Shown: positions 8,621-16,896 of the stretch, piece after piece
How the letters are laid out: each line of letters opens with the position of its first letter
Position numbering within the stretch: the first letter of the stretch is position 1
NCBI RefSeq assembly: GCF_004681185.1
Contig: NZ_SRIF01000009.1
Coordinates: forward strand, 653 to 64,652
Direction: 5' to 3'
DNA from: Haloarcula amylovorans
GTDB taxonomy: Archaea; Halobacteriota; Halobacteria; Halobacteriales; Haloarculaceae
Length of the DNA stretch: 64,000 nucleotides
Translations under genes and position numbers: made by a program
Notes under the pieces: generated by a model
Seen by the model: only the letters and a program-made list of their open reading frames with translations
Told to the model about the DNA's origin: nothing
The model's database searches: none

Positions 8621-9995
8621 AGTATCGTCTCCAGTCGTCGTGAAGTGGCTCGGTCAGCGGTCGCTCGTCGACGACGCCGGGCGCGTCGAGGAGCGGAACG
8701 GTGCGCTCGGCGCGACGGACAGCGTCGAACGCCGGACTGGACGTAAAGACCCGCGCGCTCGGATGATCGGCGAGGAGGCGCTGGACGGCACCGGCGGGTT
8801 TATAGCGGCCGTCGCCGACGCCGTCGTCGTCGACGTCGGTCACTGTCGCGTCGCCCCAGTAGTTGCCGACGCTCTCGTTCCACGTCACCCGCTCGCCGAC
8901 GACGGCCCACACGGCCTCGCCGTTGCGGAGAAATGTGTTGTTCGAGACGCGCTCTTCGACGCTCCCCGCGGTCAGGTGGACGCCCACGTCGTTTTCCAGC
9001 ACCAGGTTCCGCCGCACGTCGTTGTGCAGCGAGTTATAGAGGAACAGCCCGTTCTCGTTGCCCACGAGGTCGTTCCCCCGAACCGTCGTCTCGTCGATGC
9101 TCTTGAGCAGGATGCCGTGACCGCTGGATCCGGTGTTGTTGATGGCGACGTTGTCGACGACGGTCAGACGCTTCGACACCATCAGCGCGTAGCCCACGTC
9201 GTTGTTCGCGGCGGTGTTGTTCACCAGTCGGTTGTCGTCCGAGTACATGTAGTGGACGCCGTAGCGCACGTCCCAGACGACGTTCTCCCGCGCGACGACC
9301 TCGCTGGCCCACGAGTAGTAGAGACCGTCGCGGACGTCGGTTATCCGGTTGCCCGCTATGAGCGAGTCCTCGGTCTTCCAGATCTGAACCCCGTTGCCGC
9401 GGTCGGTCAGCGGCGTGATTCGCTCGCGGCCGCGAATGGTGTTGTTCGTCACGCGAGCGCCGTCGACGCCGTCGAGCCAGACGCCGAACGTCGCCTCGGT
9501 GATTCGGCTGTCGCGCAGCGTGAGGTCGTCGCCCTCGACGAGAACGGCGGCGTCGTTGCTCTCGGTGCGATACCCGGAGTTTCGGATCCAGAGGTTCTGC
9601 ACGGTGACATCGTCGGCCGCGACGGTGAGGACGTCTCCCGACCCGTTGCCGTCGAGGACCGCGGCGTCGGGACCGTCGGCGACGAGCGTCACGTTCGGCG
9701 TGTCGACGACGACGCGCTCCTCGAACCGACCGTCGAGGTGGACGGTGTCGCCCGGCCGCGCCGTGTTCAGCGCGGCGGCGACGCTATCGTATCGCTCCCC
9801 GCCGACGCGGGCCATGCCCTCATCTTGAGGCAGTTCGGGGTTCTCCTCGATATTGGGTAGTTCGATGCCAATGCGGGTCTCGTCGCCGTCCGTCGGCGCG
9901 CTGCCGGTCGCCGTCCCCGCCGCGACGAGCGTGACTAGCAGGAGGCCGGCCGACAGCAGCGCGAACGCACGGTCACGTTCGAGCGCCGGACTCAT
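8607..9995 (-). CDS. nosD: NosD copper-site maturation protein (parallel beta-helix)
   Basis: This 462-residue protein has an N-terminal hydrophobic Sec-type signal (FALLSAGLLLVTLVAAGTA) and a long run of right-handed beta-helix (CASH/NosD) repeats such as NTIRGRERI, SRITEATFGVWLDGVDGARV and NTAANNDVGYAL. It acts on the outer face of the membrane with NosFY to mature NosZ. The start ATG at 9993-9995 overlaps the stop of the upstream membrane gene (ATGA). Confidence 0.92.
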   Translation of the reverse strand: MSPALERDRAFALLSAGLLLVTLVAAGTATGSAPTDGDETRIGIELPNIEENPELPQDEGMARVGGERYDSVAAALNTARPGDTVHLDGRFEERVVVDTPNVTLVADGPDAAVLDGNGSGDVLTVAADDVTVQNLWIRNSGYRTESNDAAVLVEGDDLTLRDSRITEATFGVWLDGVDGARVTNNTIRGRERITPLTDRGNGVQIWKTEDSLIAGNRITDVRDGLYYSWASEVVARENVVWDVRYGVHYMYSDDNRLVNNTAANNDVGYALMVSKRLTVVDNVAINNTGSSGHGILLKSIDETTVRGNDLVGNENGLFLYNSLHNDVRRNLVLENDVGVHLTAGSVEERVSNNTFLRNGEAVWAVVGERVTWNESVGNYWGDATVTDVDDDGVGDGRYKPAGAVQRLLADHPSARVFTSSPAFDAVRRAERTVPLLDAPGVVDERPLTEPLHDDWRRYYVRN

Positions 9996-10738
9996 CGCTC
10001 ACTCCGTGCCGGCGGCGTCTCAGTCGGATCGTCCCTACCGAGCACACGCTCTCGGACGGCGCGGAGGCGAGCGGCGACCCGACTGGGCAGGTCGCCGACC
10101 GTCACCGTCGTATCGCGGTAGTAGTAGGCGATTACGAGCAGCGCGATGGCCGCGCCAGCCATGAATCCGCCCGCGCCGAAGTGGGAGGTGCTCGTGATGT
10201 TCGCCACCTCGTACTTTCCCCACAGCGGCGGCGTGAAGCCGTCGACGCCCATGACCGGGGCGTCGGGGTCGAGCGTGTGGCCCGACTGGTAGAGACGGTA
10301 CTGAATGTCGGCGAGCATGACGCCGAACACCGCGACGGAACCGACGAGTTGCCACGTCAACCCCCGCTTGAGCTTCGCCGCGGTCGGCGCGACGGCGACG
10401 AAGACGGCGAGCAGCGACACGCCGACGAACGCGAACGGTCCGACGGACCACTCGGGAACGTCGATAGCTCGCGGGTGCGGGGCGTAGTTCGGTTGCCAGT
10501 ACACCGGGTCCGGGTAGTAGAACCCGATGTAGTGGTTGAGCCGCGCGACCTCGGTGTAGTCGCCGGCGATATGCGGGTACGCGTACAGTTCGAGGTGCAG
10601 TACCGTCTGGGGGTACTGGACCGCCTCGATGTGGATGTGCCACATCGGGAACAGCAGCGCCCCCGCGAACAGCAGCGCGGCGAGCGCTGGCAGGCCGCGG
10701 CGGACCTCGCGGAACTCGGAGCGTGATGGCAGGTTCAT
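9992..10738 (-). CDS. Polytopic membrane protein between nosZ and nosD (NosB-like)
   Basis: It has 248 residues and about four membrane helices (LPALAALLFAGALLFPMW; FAFVGVSLLAVFVAVAP; LVGSVAVFGVMLADIQY; GGFMAGAAIALLVIAYYY), with a His/Tyr-rich external loop after helix 1 (HIHIEAVQYPQTVLHLEL; then a YPH...NHYIGFYYP region). Its position between nosZ and nosD and its topology recall NosB of clade II nos clusters, a membrane protein required for N2O respiration in some bacteria. Homology is inferred from position and loop features only. It starts 73 bp after nosZ and overlaps nosD by 4 nt. Confidence 0.65.
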   Translation of the reverse strand: MNLPSRSEFREVRRGLPALAALLFAGALLFPMWHIHIEAVQYPQTVLHLELYAYPHIAGDYTEVARLNHYIGFYYPDPVYWQPNYAPHPRAIDVPEWSVGPFAFVGVSLLAVFVAVAPTAAKLKRGLTWQLVGSVAVFGVMLADIQYRLYQSGHTLDPDAPVMGVDGFTPPLWGKYEVANITSTSHFGAGGFMAGAAIALLVIAYYYRDTTVTVGDLPSRVAARLRAVRERVLGRDDPTETPPARSER

Positions 10739-10811
10739 GGGCAGTTCGGTGCAGGCGAAACGGAATCGGTCGGCGACACGGTGCGTCGGGTCTTCGGAGT
10801 CCTCGGGGTGC

Positions 10812-12800
10812 TCACTCGCTCGGCTCGACGATCATGCGACTGCGCATCTCCAGGTGCAGCGCCGAGCAGAAGTACGTACAGTAGATCCAGTAGACGCCGG
10901 GGTCGTCTGCGGTGAAGGTGACCTCGCGGGTGTCCTGGGGCGCGACGGCGAGATTGACGTCGTGTTCCGGGATGGCGACGCCGTGGATGATGTCCTGCAC
11001 GCCCTCGATGTTGGTCATCGTCAGGCGCACCTCGTCGCCCTCTTTGACCGTGAACTCCGGCAGACCGTACTCGGAGCGCTTGGTCGAGGCCTTGACGTGG
11101 ACCGAGGACTCGCCGGTGCGTTCGACGCCGGAGTCTTTCTCCTCGACGTAGGGCTTCTCGTCGGCGTAATCGGCCTTGTCGTAGACCTTCTTGGGTGAAA
11201 TCTTGTCTTTGTGCGCGAAGACGCAGTCGTGCGGTTCTGGGTAGGCCGGGTGGTCGGCGACCAGTTCCATCTCTTTCTCGCCCTGGCCGATGTGGACGAG
11301 CTGGTCGTTGTCGGGCATGATGGGGCCGACCGGGAGGAACCGGTCCTTCGAGAGCTTGTTCAGGACGACGAGCCACTCGCCGTCCGGGTCGGTGGTCATC
11401 GCCTCCAGTGCCTGGATGTGGCCGGGGTTGTAGTGGACGTCTAGCTTCTCGATGACCGGGTCCTCGGAGCCGTTCTCGGCGTCGACGGCCGCCTCGATGT
11501 CCCACTTGGCGACCTGCGAGTCGATGAAGAGAGACGTGTAGGCGTGCCCGTTGCCGTCGAAGGTAGTGTGCAACGGGCCGAGGCCGACCTTCGGTCGCCC
11601 GACGACCGCGTCCGCCGGGTCGGAGACCGAGCCGAGCTTTTCGAGGTCGAGCATCGTCACCGTCGGCGACAGTTTGCCCGCGATGAAGGCGTACTTGCCG
11701 TCGGGACCAACTTCGACGCAGTGGGGACTCTTCGGCGTCGGCACGTACTGGACGATTGGACGGTCTCCTTTGTTCAGGCGACTAGACATCGTCCCGTCGA
11801 CGATGGGGACGCCGTTGACCTCCCGGTCGTACTGCCCGTTTTCGACTGCCTTCTCGATGGCGGGGATGTCGAACGCCTTGAGGTAGTCTCGGTCGTCGCG
11901 GGTCATCCCCTGGATATCGGTGGCCTCCTCGCTGTTGTAACAGGACGCGATCGCCCAGCGCCCCTCCTTGCCCGTGTCGACGATGTCGAGGTTGCCGTCG
12001 ACGGACACCTGCCACTTCGTCTCCATCGTCTCCGGGTCGACGGCGACGAACAGCGACTCGTAGGCGTCGGGGTCGTTCACGGCGGTCCCGTCGTTGGGGA
12101 CTGGCGCGCGGAACTCACCGTTGCCGAGGACGTACTTCGTGTCCGGCGAGAGGACAGTACAGCCGTGAATGGCCTGCATGTTCGGAACGTCCAGAATCGC
12201 GTCCGTCTCGAAGTACTTCAGGTTCACCCGGGCGATTCGGCCGTTGGCTTTGTCGTTGACGAACAGGTACTCGCCGTCGTAGTCGCCGTCGGTCTCCGAG
12301 AGGTTCGGGTGGTGGTTGTCACCCCACGTGTAGCCGCCGCCCTCCTCTAACAGCGCGCTCGTCTCGTCGTCGTAGCCGTAGCCGGACGCGCAGTCGGTGT
12401 TGAACACCGGGATACGGGTCAGTTCACGCATCGACGGAATGCCGACGACGCGCAGTTCCCCGGAGTGGCCGCCCGACCAGAAGCCGTAGTACTCGTCGTG
12501 CTCGCCCGGTGCGACCCGGTGGTCGACGCCGGACCCGGACGAGTCGGACTGTCCGCTACCGCTCCCGCCGCCGGGCGAGAGGCTCGAACACCCGGCGACT
12601 GCCCCCATCGCCCCGGCCGCGATGCCGGTCTTCATGAAGTCGCGCCGGTCGAGTTCCAGGCCGGCCAGTTCGAGCGTCGGCCCGTCGTCGTCGGGGACCG
12701 GTTCCTCAACCTCGGCCAGTACGTTTTCCAGTCGCTGTTCGTACTCGTCGACTACCGCTTCGGGACTGCGGCGCTCGCTCTCGTCGGTACCGGGGCTCAT
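10812..12800 (-). CDS. nosZ: Nitrous-oxide reductase NosZ (TAT-exported, lipobox)
   Basis: This 662-residue enzyme reduces N2O to N2. An unusual ~50-residue acidic leader precedes the twin-arginine signal (DRRDFMKTG, RR at 52-53) with a lipobox AGC at 69-71. The seven-bladed propeller supplies CuZ histidines, for example the DNHHPN pair at 163-164. The C-terminal cupredoxin domain holds the CuA ligands: His606, Cys641, Cys645, His649 and Met652 in CTYFCSALHLEM. The start is immediately after the halocyanin stop (no gap), so the two are co-transcribed. This is a clade II-like layout (nosZ, membrane protein, nosD). Confidence 0.96.
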   Translation of the reverse strand: MSPGTDESERRSPEAVVDEYEQRLENVLAEVEEPVPDDDGPTLELAGLELDRRDFMKTGIAAGAMGAVAGCSSLSPGGGSGSGQSDSSGSGVDHRVAPGEHDEYYGFWSGGHSGELRVVGIPSMRELTRIPVFNTDCASGYGYDDETSALLEEGGGYTWGDNHHPNLSETDGDYDGEYLFVNDKANGRIARVNLKYFETDAILDVPNMQAIHGCTVLSPDTKYVLGNGEFRAPVPNDGTAVNDPDAYESLFVAVDPETMETKWQVSVDGNLDIVDTGKEGRWAIASCYNSEEATDIQGMTRDDRDYLKAFDIPAIEKAVENGQYDREVNGVPIVDGTMSSRLNKGDRPIVQYVPTPKSPHCVEVGPDGKYAFIAGKLSPTVTMLDLEKLGSVSDPADAVVGRPKVGLGPLHTTFDGNGHAYTSLFIDSQVAKWDIEAAVDAENGSEDPVIEKLDVHYNPGHIQALEAMTTDPDGEWLVVLNKLSKDRFLPVGPIMPDNDQLVHIGQGEKEMELVADHPAYPEPHDCVFAHKDKISPKKVYDKADYADEKPYVEEKDSGVERTGESSVHVKASTKRSEYGLPEFTVKEGDEVRLTMTNIEGVQDIIHGVAIPEHDVNLAVAPQDTREVTFTADDPGVYWIYCTYFCSALHLEMRSRMIVEPSE

Positions 12801-13316
12801 CTACACCACCTCCACCGTGCCGACCATCCCGTTCATCTCGTGGGGGATGCAGTAGTACTCGTAGGTGCCCTTCGTCTCGAACGTGTGCGAGTAGCTCTCG
12901 CCTTTCGGGACGTTGCCCTTCTGCCCGTTGCTGTAGCCGTCTTTGGCCGCCTGTTGGCTGTCGAAGTCGCCCGAGGCGAAGTACGCCGCACCGTCCGGAA
13001 TCTTGCCCTCGTAGGCGGTCACGGTGTGGCCGATACTGCCGGTGTTCTTCCAGGTGACCTCCGTTCCCGCCGACACCTCGATGGTCTTCGGTTCGAACGC
13101 GAGTTCGTCGGTCATCTCCACCGTGCTCGTCTGTGCCGCGCCGCCGCCGCTCTGTTCGGTCGTCGGTTCGCTGCCACCGTCACCGCCGGACTCGCCGCCC
13201 TCGTCCGTGGACGACCCACCGCTGTTCGAACAGCCAGCGAGCGCGATGCCACCAGTCGTTACCACCGTCGCTCGGAGGAACTGCCGCCGTGATTGCGTGT
13301 TGCGGTTCATCGACAT
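12801..13316 (-). CDS. Halocyanin (blue copper lipoprotein), first gene of the nos operon
   Basis: The start MSMNRNTQSRRQFLRA (ATG at 13314-13316; 171 residues) gives a twin-arginine signal with lipobox LAGC (Cys29). A Gly/Ser/Glu linker follows and then one cupredoxin domain. Type 1 copper ligands are visible: His in GSIGHTVTAY, and Cys, His and Met in YYCIPHEMNGMVG. It most likely passes electrons from the respiratory chain to NosZ on the cell surface side. The promoter carries the island's 12-bp palindrome. Confidence 0.93.
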   Translation of the reverse strand: MSMNRNTQSRRQFLRATVVTTGGIALAGCSNSGGSSTDEGGESGGDGGSEPTTEQSGGGAAQTSTVEMTDELAFEPKTIEVSAGTEVTWKNTGSIGHTVTAYEGKIPDGAAYFASGDFDSQQAAKDGYSNGQKGNVPKGESYSHTFETKGTYEYYCIPHEMNGMVGTVEVV

Positions 13317-13340
13317 CTGGTGCTCGCTCCTCTGTAGCCA

Positions 13341-13391
13341 TATACCGTCGAGCGGATTTCGACCACGTGGGAACGCGGGCGAACAGGTTCG
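13341..13391 (-). promoter_or_regulatory. nos operon promoter with CGAAC-NN-GTTCG site
   Basis: The palindrome CGAACAGGTTCG (plus strand) lies at 13380-13391. Downstream in the minus direction, a TATA-like GGTATATGGC at about 13338-13347 lies 22-31 bp before the ATG at 13316, suggesting a leaderless transcript. A second TATA-like element (TATGTATAAAAG) lies just upstream of the palindrome at about 13394-13405. A half-site GTTCCCA at about 13367-13373 resembles the ahb operator arm. Confidence 0.6.
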
Positions 13392-13435
13392 CCCGCTTTT
13401 ATACATACCCCCGAACGCCAGGAGCGAAAACCCAG

Positions 13436-14629
13436 TCACTCCTCCGAGCGGACGCCGACCTCCGCGTCGGTGAGGTAACACTGTGGGTCGGGCGCGAACA
13501 GGTCGTCGTGGACGGTGAGCGCCCGGAGGCGTGACCCACCCCGACAGATATCGCGGTACCGACAGTCGGCGCATCTGCCCGTCAACTGCTCGTCCCTGTT
13601 CCGGAGCGCACCCAAGAGCGGGTTCGACTCGTCGTCCCATATCGCGCCGAACGGCCGGTCGCGGACGTTGCCCAGCGAGTAACCCTGCCAGAACTGCGTC
13701 GGGTGGACGTTGCCCTGATAGTCGACGTTGGCCACGCGCTCGCCCGCCGGGTCGCCGCCGTTGACCCGGAGGTACTCGTGGATTCGCTCGGCCCGGGCCT
13801 CGCCGAGTCGGTCGCGGGCGTACTCGACCAGATAGCCCGCGTCGGCGTAGTTGCCGACCAGCAGCGTCTCGATTGCCTCGCCCCGAGCGTTGTACTCGCG
13901 GGTCAGGTCACAGACACGCCGGACGGCCTCCCGGCGCTCCGTCGGCGTCAGGTCGGCGTCCAGAATCTCGGTCCCGCGGCCGCCGTAGTCGAGGTGGTAG
14001 AAGCAGAAGCGGTCGAGACCGACGTCGGTCAGCAGGTCGACGACGCCCTCCAAATCGGCGGCGTTGTGGTCGGTGATGGTGTACCGGAGCCCGGTCTTGA
14101 GACCCGCGTCGAGGCAGTGTTCGATGCCGCAGACGGCCGCGTCGAACGCCCCCTCCTTGCCGCGAAAGTCGTCGTTGCGTTCGGGGAGGCCGTCGACGGA
14201 AACGCCGGCGTATTGCAGTCCAGCGTCCCGGAGCGCCGCGGCGCGTTCCGGGGTTATCAGCGTCCCGTTCGTCGAGAGAACGGGCCGCAGTCCCCGCTCG
14301 GCCGCGTGGGCGACCAGTTCCGCCAAGTCGTCGCGGACCAGCGGCTCGCCGCCCGAGAACAGGACTACCGGTGCGCCGTAGTCGGCCAGATCGTCCAAGA
14401 GTGCTTTCCCTTCCGCCGTCGACAGCTCTCCCGGTGCCGTCTCCGTGTCCGCCGAGGCGTAGCAGTGGGTGCAGTAGAGGTTACACTGCTTCGTGACGTT
14501 CCAGACGACGACCGGCCGGCGCTGCTTTCGCTCGGTTATCTGTGGCTTTCCGGACTCGCCAGCGGCGTCGTACCGGAGTCCGTCGCCTTCGGCGTCCGTG
14601 TCACAGAGCAGTTTGCTGACCGAGATCAT
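13436..14629 (-). CDS. ahbC: AhbC, Fe-coproporphyrin III synthase (radical SAM/SPASM)
   Basis: This 397-residue protein begins with the MISVSKLLCDT leader typical of AhbC. The radical SAM cluster motif is C49-x3-C53-x2-C56 (CNLYCTHC), followed by the SGGEPL glycine-rich SAM motif. The C-terminal SPASM-type cysteines are in GRCADCRYRDICRGG and DPQCYLT. AhbC removes acetate side chains from 12,18-didecarboxysiroheme in the siroheme-dependent heme pathway used by archaea. The ATG overlaps the stop of the small partner gene (4 nt). A related alternative is NirJ of heme d1 synthesis, but the N-terminal leader favours AhbC. Confidence 0.85.
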   Translation of the reverse strand: MISVSKLLCDTDAEGDGLRYDAAGESGKPQITERKQRRPVVVWNVTKQCNLYCTHCYASADTETAPGELSTAEGKALLDDLADYGAPVVLFSGGEPLVRDDLAELVAHAAERGLRPVLSTNGTLITPERAAALRDAGLQYAGVSVDGLPERNDDFRGKEGAFDAAVCGIEHCLDAGLKTGLRYTITDHNAADLEGVVDLLTDVGLDRFCFYHLDYGGRGTEILDADLTPTERREAVRRVCDLTREYNARGEAIETLLVGNYADAGYLVEYARDRLGEARAERIHEYLRVNGGDPAGERVANVDYQGNVHPTQFWQGYSLGNVRDRPFGAIWDDESNPLLGALRNRDEQLTGRCADCRYRDICRGGSRLRALTVHDDLFAPDPQCYLTDAEVGVRSEE

Positions 14630-14883
14630 CTATTCGAGAGCGCCGCGGTTTCGGTCGTTTGCCGCGTCACCTCGTCGGCCGGACAGAGCCACAGCGCCGC
14701 GGCGTCCCGTCCGACGTGGCGCTCGGCCCGTTTGAGCGCCGCCTCCCGCGTGGGCGCGGTGACACTCCCAACGTGTCTCGGCGATTCGGTGACATCCTCG
14801 CTGACGAACAGCTCCCACTCGCGAGCGGTACTCGCTCGCGGTGCCGTCACCTCGTGGTCCAGTTCCGGTGAGTCGTTCGGCAT
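14626..14883 (-). CDS. Htur_1727-family small radical-SAM-partner protein
   Basis: This 85-residue acidic protein has the sequence style of the haloarchaeal Htur_1727 family, described as rSAM-partnered candidate RiPPs (REWELFVSEDV, HVGSVTAPTREAALKRAE, ALWLCPADEV). It has no leader/core split and no Cys-rich tail, only one Cys. The fold looks like a PaaB-type beta-alpha small subunit. It is translationally coupled to ahbC (ATGA overlap) and divergent from a second radical SAM enzyme with a shared operator. A role as an accessory subunit of heme synthesis seems at least as likely as a modified peptide; that is inference. Confidence 0.75.
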   Translation of the reverse strand: MPNDSPELDHEVTAPRASTAREWELFVSEDVTESPRHVGSVTAPTREAALKRAERHVGRDAAALWLCPADEVTRQTTETAALSNR

Positions 14884-14924
14884 ACCCGTCGGTTGCGCCT
14901 CCAGCTACAAACAGCCCACAGGCA

Positions 14925-14943
14925 GTTCCCAGCGACTGGGAAC
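14925..14943. promoter_or_regulatory. Symmetric operator between the two radical SAM operons
   Basis: GTTCCCAG-CGA-CTGGGAAC is a perfect 8+8 bp inverted repeat. Its edges lie 41 bp from the ATG at 14883 on the left and 41 bp from the ATG at 14985 on the right, so one dimer could control both directions equally. The sequence differs from the CGAAC-NN-GTTCG sites, implying a second regulator, perhaps heme- or iron-responsive. Confidence 0.6.
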
Positions 14944-14984
14944 GCTCTCCTCCCGTTTTTCGGGACGAGGCGGTATCCCCCCGT

Positions 14985-16085
14985 ATGCGAACACCCGTAG
15001 ACACGGCCGAGCGCCCGCTGGTACTGATCTGGGAGGTCACGCAGGCCTGCGAACTCTCCTGTGAGCACTGCCGCGCCGACGCCCGGCCAGCCCGACAGCC
15101 CGACGAGCTCTCGACCGCCGAGGGAAAGGCGTTACTCGACGACGTTCGGAGATTCGGCGACGGCCAACTCGTCGTCCTCTCTGGCGGCGACCCGATGAAA
15201 CGCCCCGACCTCGTCGAACTGGTCGACTACGGCACCGACCGGGGGCTCTCGATGACGCTGACCCCGAGCGGGACGAGCGAACTGACCGCCGACGCCGTCG
15301 AGAACCTCGCCGACGCGGGCCTCCGACGGATGGCGGTGAGTCTGGACGGCGCGGCGCCGGCGAGCCACGACGCTTTCCGCGGGGAGTCGGGGAGCTTCGA
15401 GGAGACGGTTCGGGCCGCCCGCGACGCCACCGCCGCCGGGTTGCCGCTCCAGATAAACACGACCGTCTGCGCTCAGACCGTCGACGAACTGCCAGCTATC
15501 GCCGACCGGGTCGCGGACCTCGGTGCGGTGCTCTGGAGCGTCTTCTTCCTCGTCCCAGTGGGCCGTGGACGGGTCCTCGATCCCATCTCGCCTGCGCGAG
15601 CCGAGGAGGTGATGGAGTGGCTACACGACCGCCGTTCGGAGGCCCCCTTCGGCATCAAGACGACCGAAGCGCCCCACTTCCGCCGGGTCGGTATCCAGCG
15701 GCGGCAGTCGGCCGACGGGGACGAACGGGCAGGCAACGCGAGGAAGCGCCGCGCTGGCATCGTCGCCGGCGACGGGTTCGCCTTCGTGAGCCATACGGGA
15801 GAGATCTTCCCGTCGGGGTTCCTGCCGGAAGCCGCCGGGAACGTCCGCGAGGACGACGTGGTGGAGGTGTACCGGCATTCGGAGCTGTTCACCGCGCTCC
15901 GCGACCGAAATCAGCTGACGGGGAAGTGCGGTGCCTGCGAGTACCGACAGGTCTGTGGCGGGAGTCGCTCTCGGGCGTACGCGACGACTGGCGACCCGCT
16001 GGCGAGCGACCCGCTCTGTGGGTACGTCCCCGAGGACTACGACGGCCCGCTTCCCGGAGAGGAACGAGCGGACGGCACGGCGTAG
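14985..16085 (+). CDS. ahbD: AhbD-like radical SAM/SPASM enzyme (heme b synthase type)
   Basis: The ATG at 14985 (366 residues) was chosen over in-frame upstream starts because it lies 41 bp from the operator and begins the conserved domain. The radical SAM motif is C22-x3-C26-x2-C29 (CELSCEHC) and the SAM-binding motif SGGDPM. The C-terminal auxiliary cluster cysteines are in GKCGACEYRQVCGGS and DPLCGY, the AhbD pattern. AhbD decarboxylates Fe-coproporphyrin III to heme b. Members of this family are annotated as partners of Htur_1727 proteins. The ahbC/ahbD pair suggests supply of heme for respiration. Confidence 0.7.
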   Translation: MRTPVDTAERPLVLIWEVTQACELSCEHCRADARPARQPDELSTAEGKALLDDVRRFGDGQLVVLSGGDPMKRPDLVELVDYGTDRGLSMTLTPSGTSELTADAVENLADAGLRRMAVSLDGAAPASHDAFRGESGSFEETVRAARDATAAGLPLQINTTVCAQTVDELPAIADRVADLGAVLWSVFFLVPVGRGRVLDPISPARAEEVMEWLHDRRSEAPFGIKTTEAPHFRRVGIQRRQSADGDERAGNARKRRAGIVAGDGFAFVSHTGEIFPSGFLPEAAGNVREDDVVEVYRHSELFTALRDRNQLTGKCGACEYRQVCGGSRSRAYATTGDPLASDPLCGYVPEDYDGPLPGEERADGTA

Positions 16086-16185
16086 CTACGTGTTCCCCAG
16101 TGGGACACGCTGGCCGCACTATCCCGACGGGCGGTCCGCATAGTATCCTCACCCTTCCCAGCGCGTGAGAATTCGCGAGTGTAGT

Positions 16186-16196
16186 TTATATACCGT
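16186..16196 (+). promoter_or_regulatory. TATA element of the second halocyanin gene
   Basis: GTTTATATACC about 25 bp upstream of the ATG at 16214 fits a haloarchaeal TATA box for a leaderless mRNA. No CGAAC-NN-GTTCG site is present here, unlike the neighbours; an imperfect repeat TGTTCCCC-AG-TGGGACA lies at 16091-16107. Confidence 0.5.
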
Positions 16197-16213
16197 CACC
16201 GTACACTCTGTTG

Positions 16214-16831
16214 ATGACAGCCGAAACCTACTCACGACGGACCGTCCTTCGAGCAGGTGCAGGCGTCGCCGTGGGCGGCGCTGCACTCGGAAACGTGCGC
16301 CCAGCACGCGGACAGACTGCCCTCGACGGGTGGTTGGACGGCGTCGAGAACTACGACGGCGTCGTCGACAAGACCGGGAGCGACTCGGTCACTATCGAAG
16401 TCGGCGTGAAAGCCAACGGCGGCAACTTCGGCTTCGGCCCGGCGGCCGTCCGCGTCGACCCCGGCACGACGGTCACGTGGAAGTGGGTCAACGGCAGCCA
16501 CAACGTCGTCGACGACGCCGGCAACTTCGAGAGCGAGATGTCGGGCGAGACCGGCTTCACGTTCGAGCAGACGTTCGAGGAGACTGGCGTGGTGAAGTAC
16601 TTCTGCCTCCCGCACAAGTCGATGGGCATGCGCGGCGTCGTCGTCGTCGGCGACGCCGAAGTCGGTGCCGCCGGCGGGGGCGACGGGCAGTCGAGCGGCG
16701 GGTCGGGGAACGCGAACGGCGACCTCAGCCCGGCAGACGTGGGTACGGCGGCGCTCGCGCTGTCGCTGGTCGCTGGCCTATTGTCGCCACTGGCCTTCGC
16801 TCCCGTCGTCAAACGAGACGACAGTCGGTAG
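16214..16831 (+). CDS. Halocyanin with C-terminal membrane anchor
   Basis: ATG at 16214 gives 205 residues, beginning with a twin-arginine signal (YSRRTVLRAGAG, then an Ala/Gly h-region) without a lipobox. One halocyanin-type cupredoxin domain follows, with copper ligands His (GSHNVVDD), Cys and His (YFCLPH) and Met (KSMGMRG). A Gly/Ser linker leads to a C-terminal helix (GTAALALSLVAGLLSPLAFA) ending in KRDDSR, an anchor typical of archaeal surface proteins. It is likely a second electron donor, anchored in a different way from the nos-operon halocyanin. Confidence 0.92.
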   Translation: MTAETYSRRTVLRAGAGVAVGGAALGNVRPARGQTALDGWLDGVENYDGVVDKTGSDSVTIEVGVKANGGNFGFGPAAVRVDPGTTVTWKWVNGSHNVVDDAGNFESEMSGETGFTFEQTFEETGVVKYFCLPHKSMGMRGVVVVGDAEVGAAGGGDGQSSGGSGNANGDLSPADVGTAALALSLVAGLLSPLAFAPVVKRDDSR

Positions 16832-16846
16832 CGGCGGCCGCCGGCC

Positions 16847-16858
16847 CGAACGTGTTCG
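16847..16858 (+). promoter_or_regulatory. CGAAC-NN-GTTCG site upstream of DUF2249 gene 1
   Basis: CGAACGTGTTCG, within CCCGAACGTGTTCGGG, lies exactly 38 bp before the ATG at 16897. The extended 16-mer is the reverse complement of the one at 18441-18456. No TATA box is evident in the spacer, suggesting activator-dependent transcription. Confidence 0.7.
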
Positions 16859-16896
16859 GGGGAATCCTCCCTATCGAGCGGCGAGAATCCTCGTGC

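Noticed and set aside
8280..9860. 526-codon open frame on the plus strand
   Set aside because: It lies antisense to nosF/nosD; composition is that of a shadow frame in GC-rich DNA and the minus-strand genes are clear.
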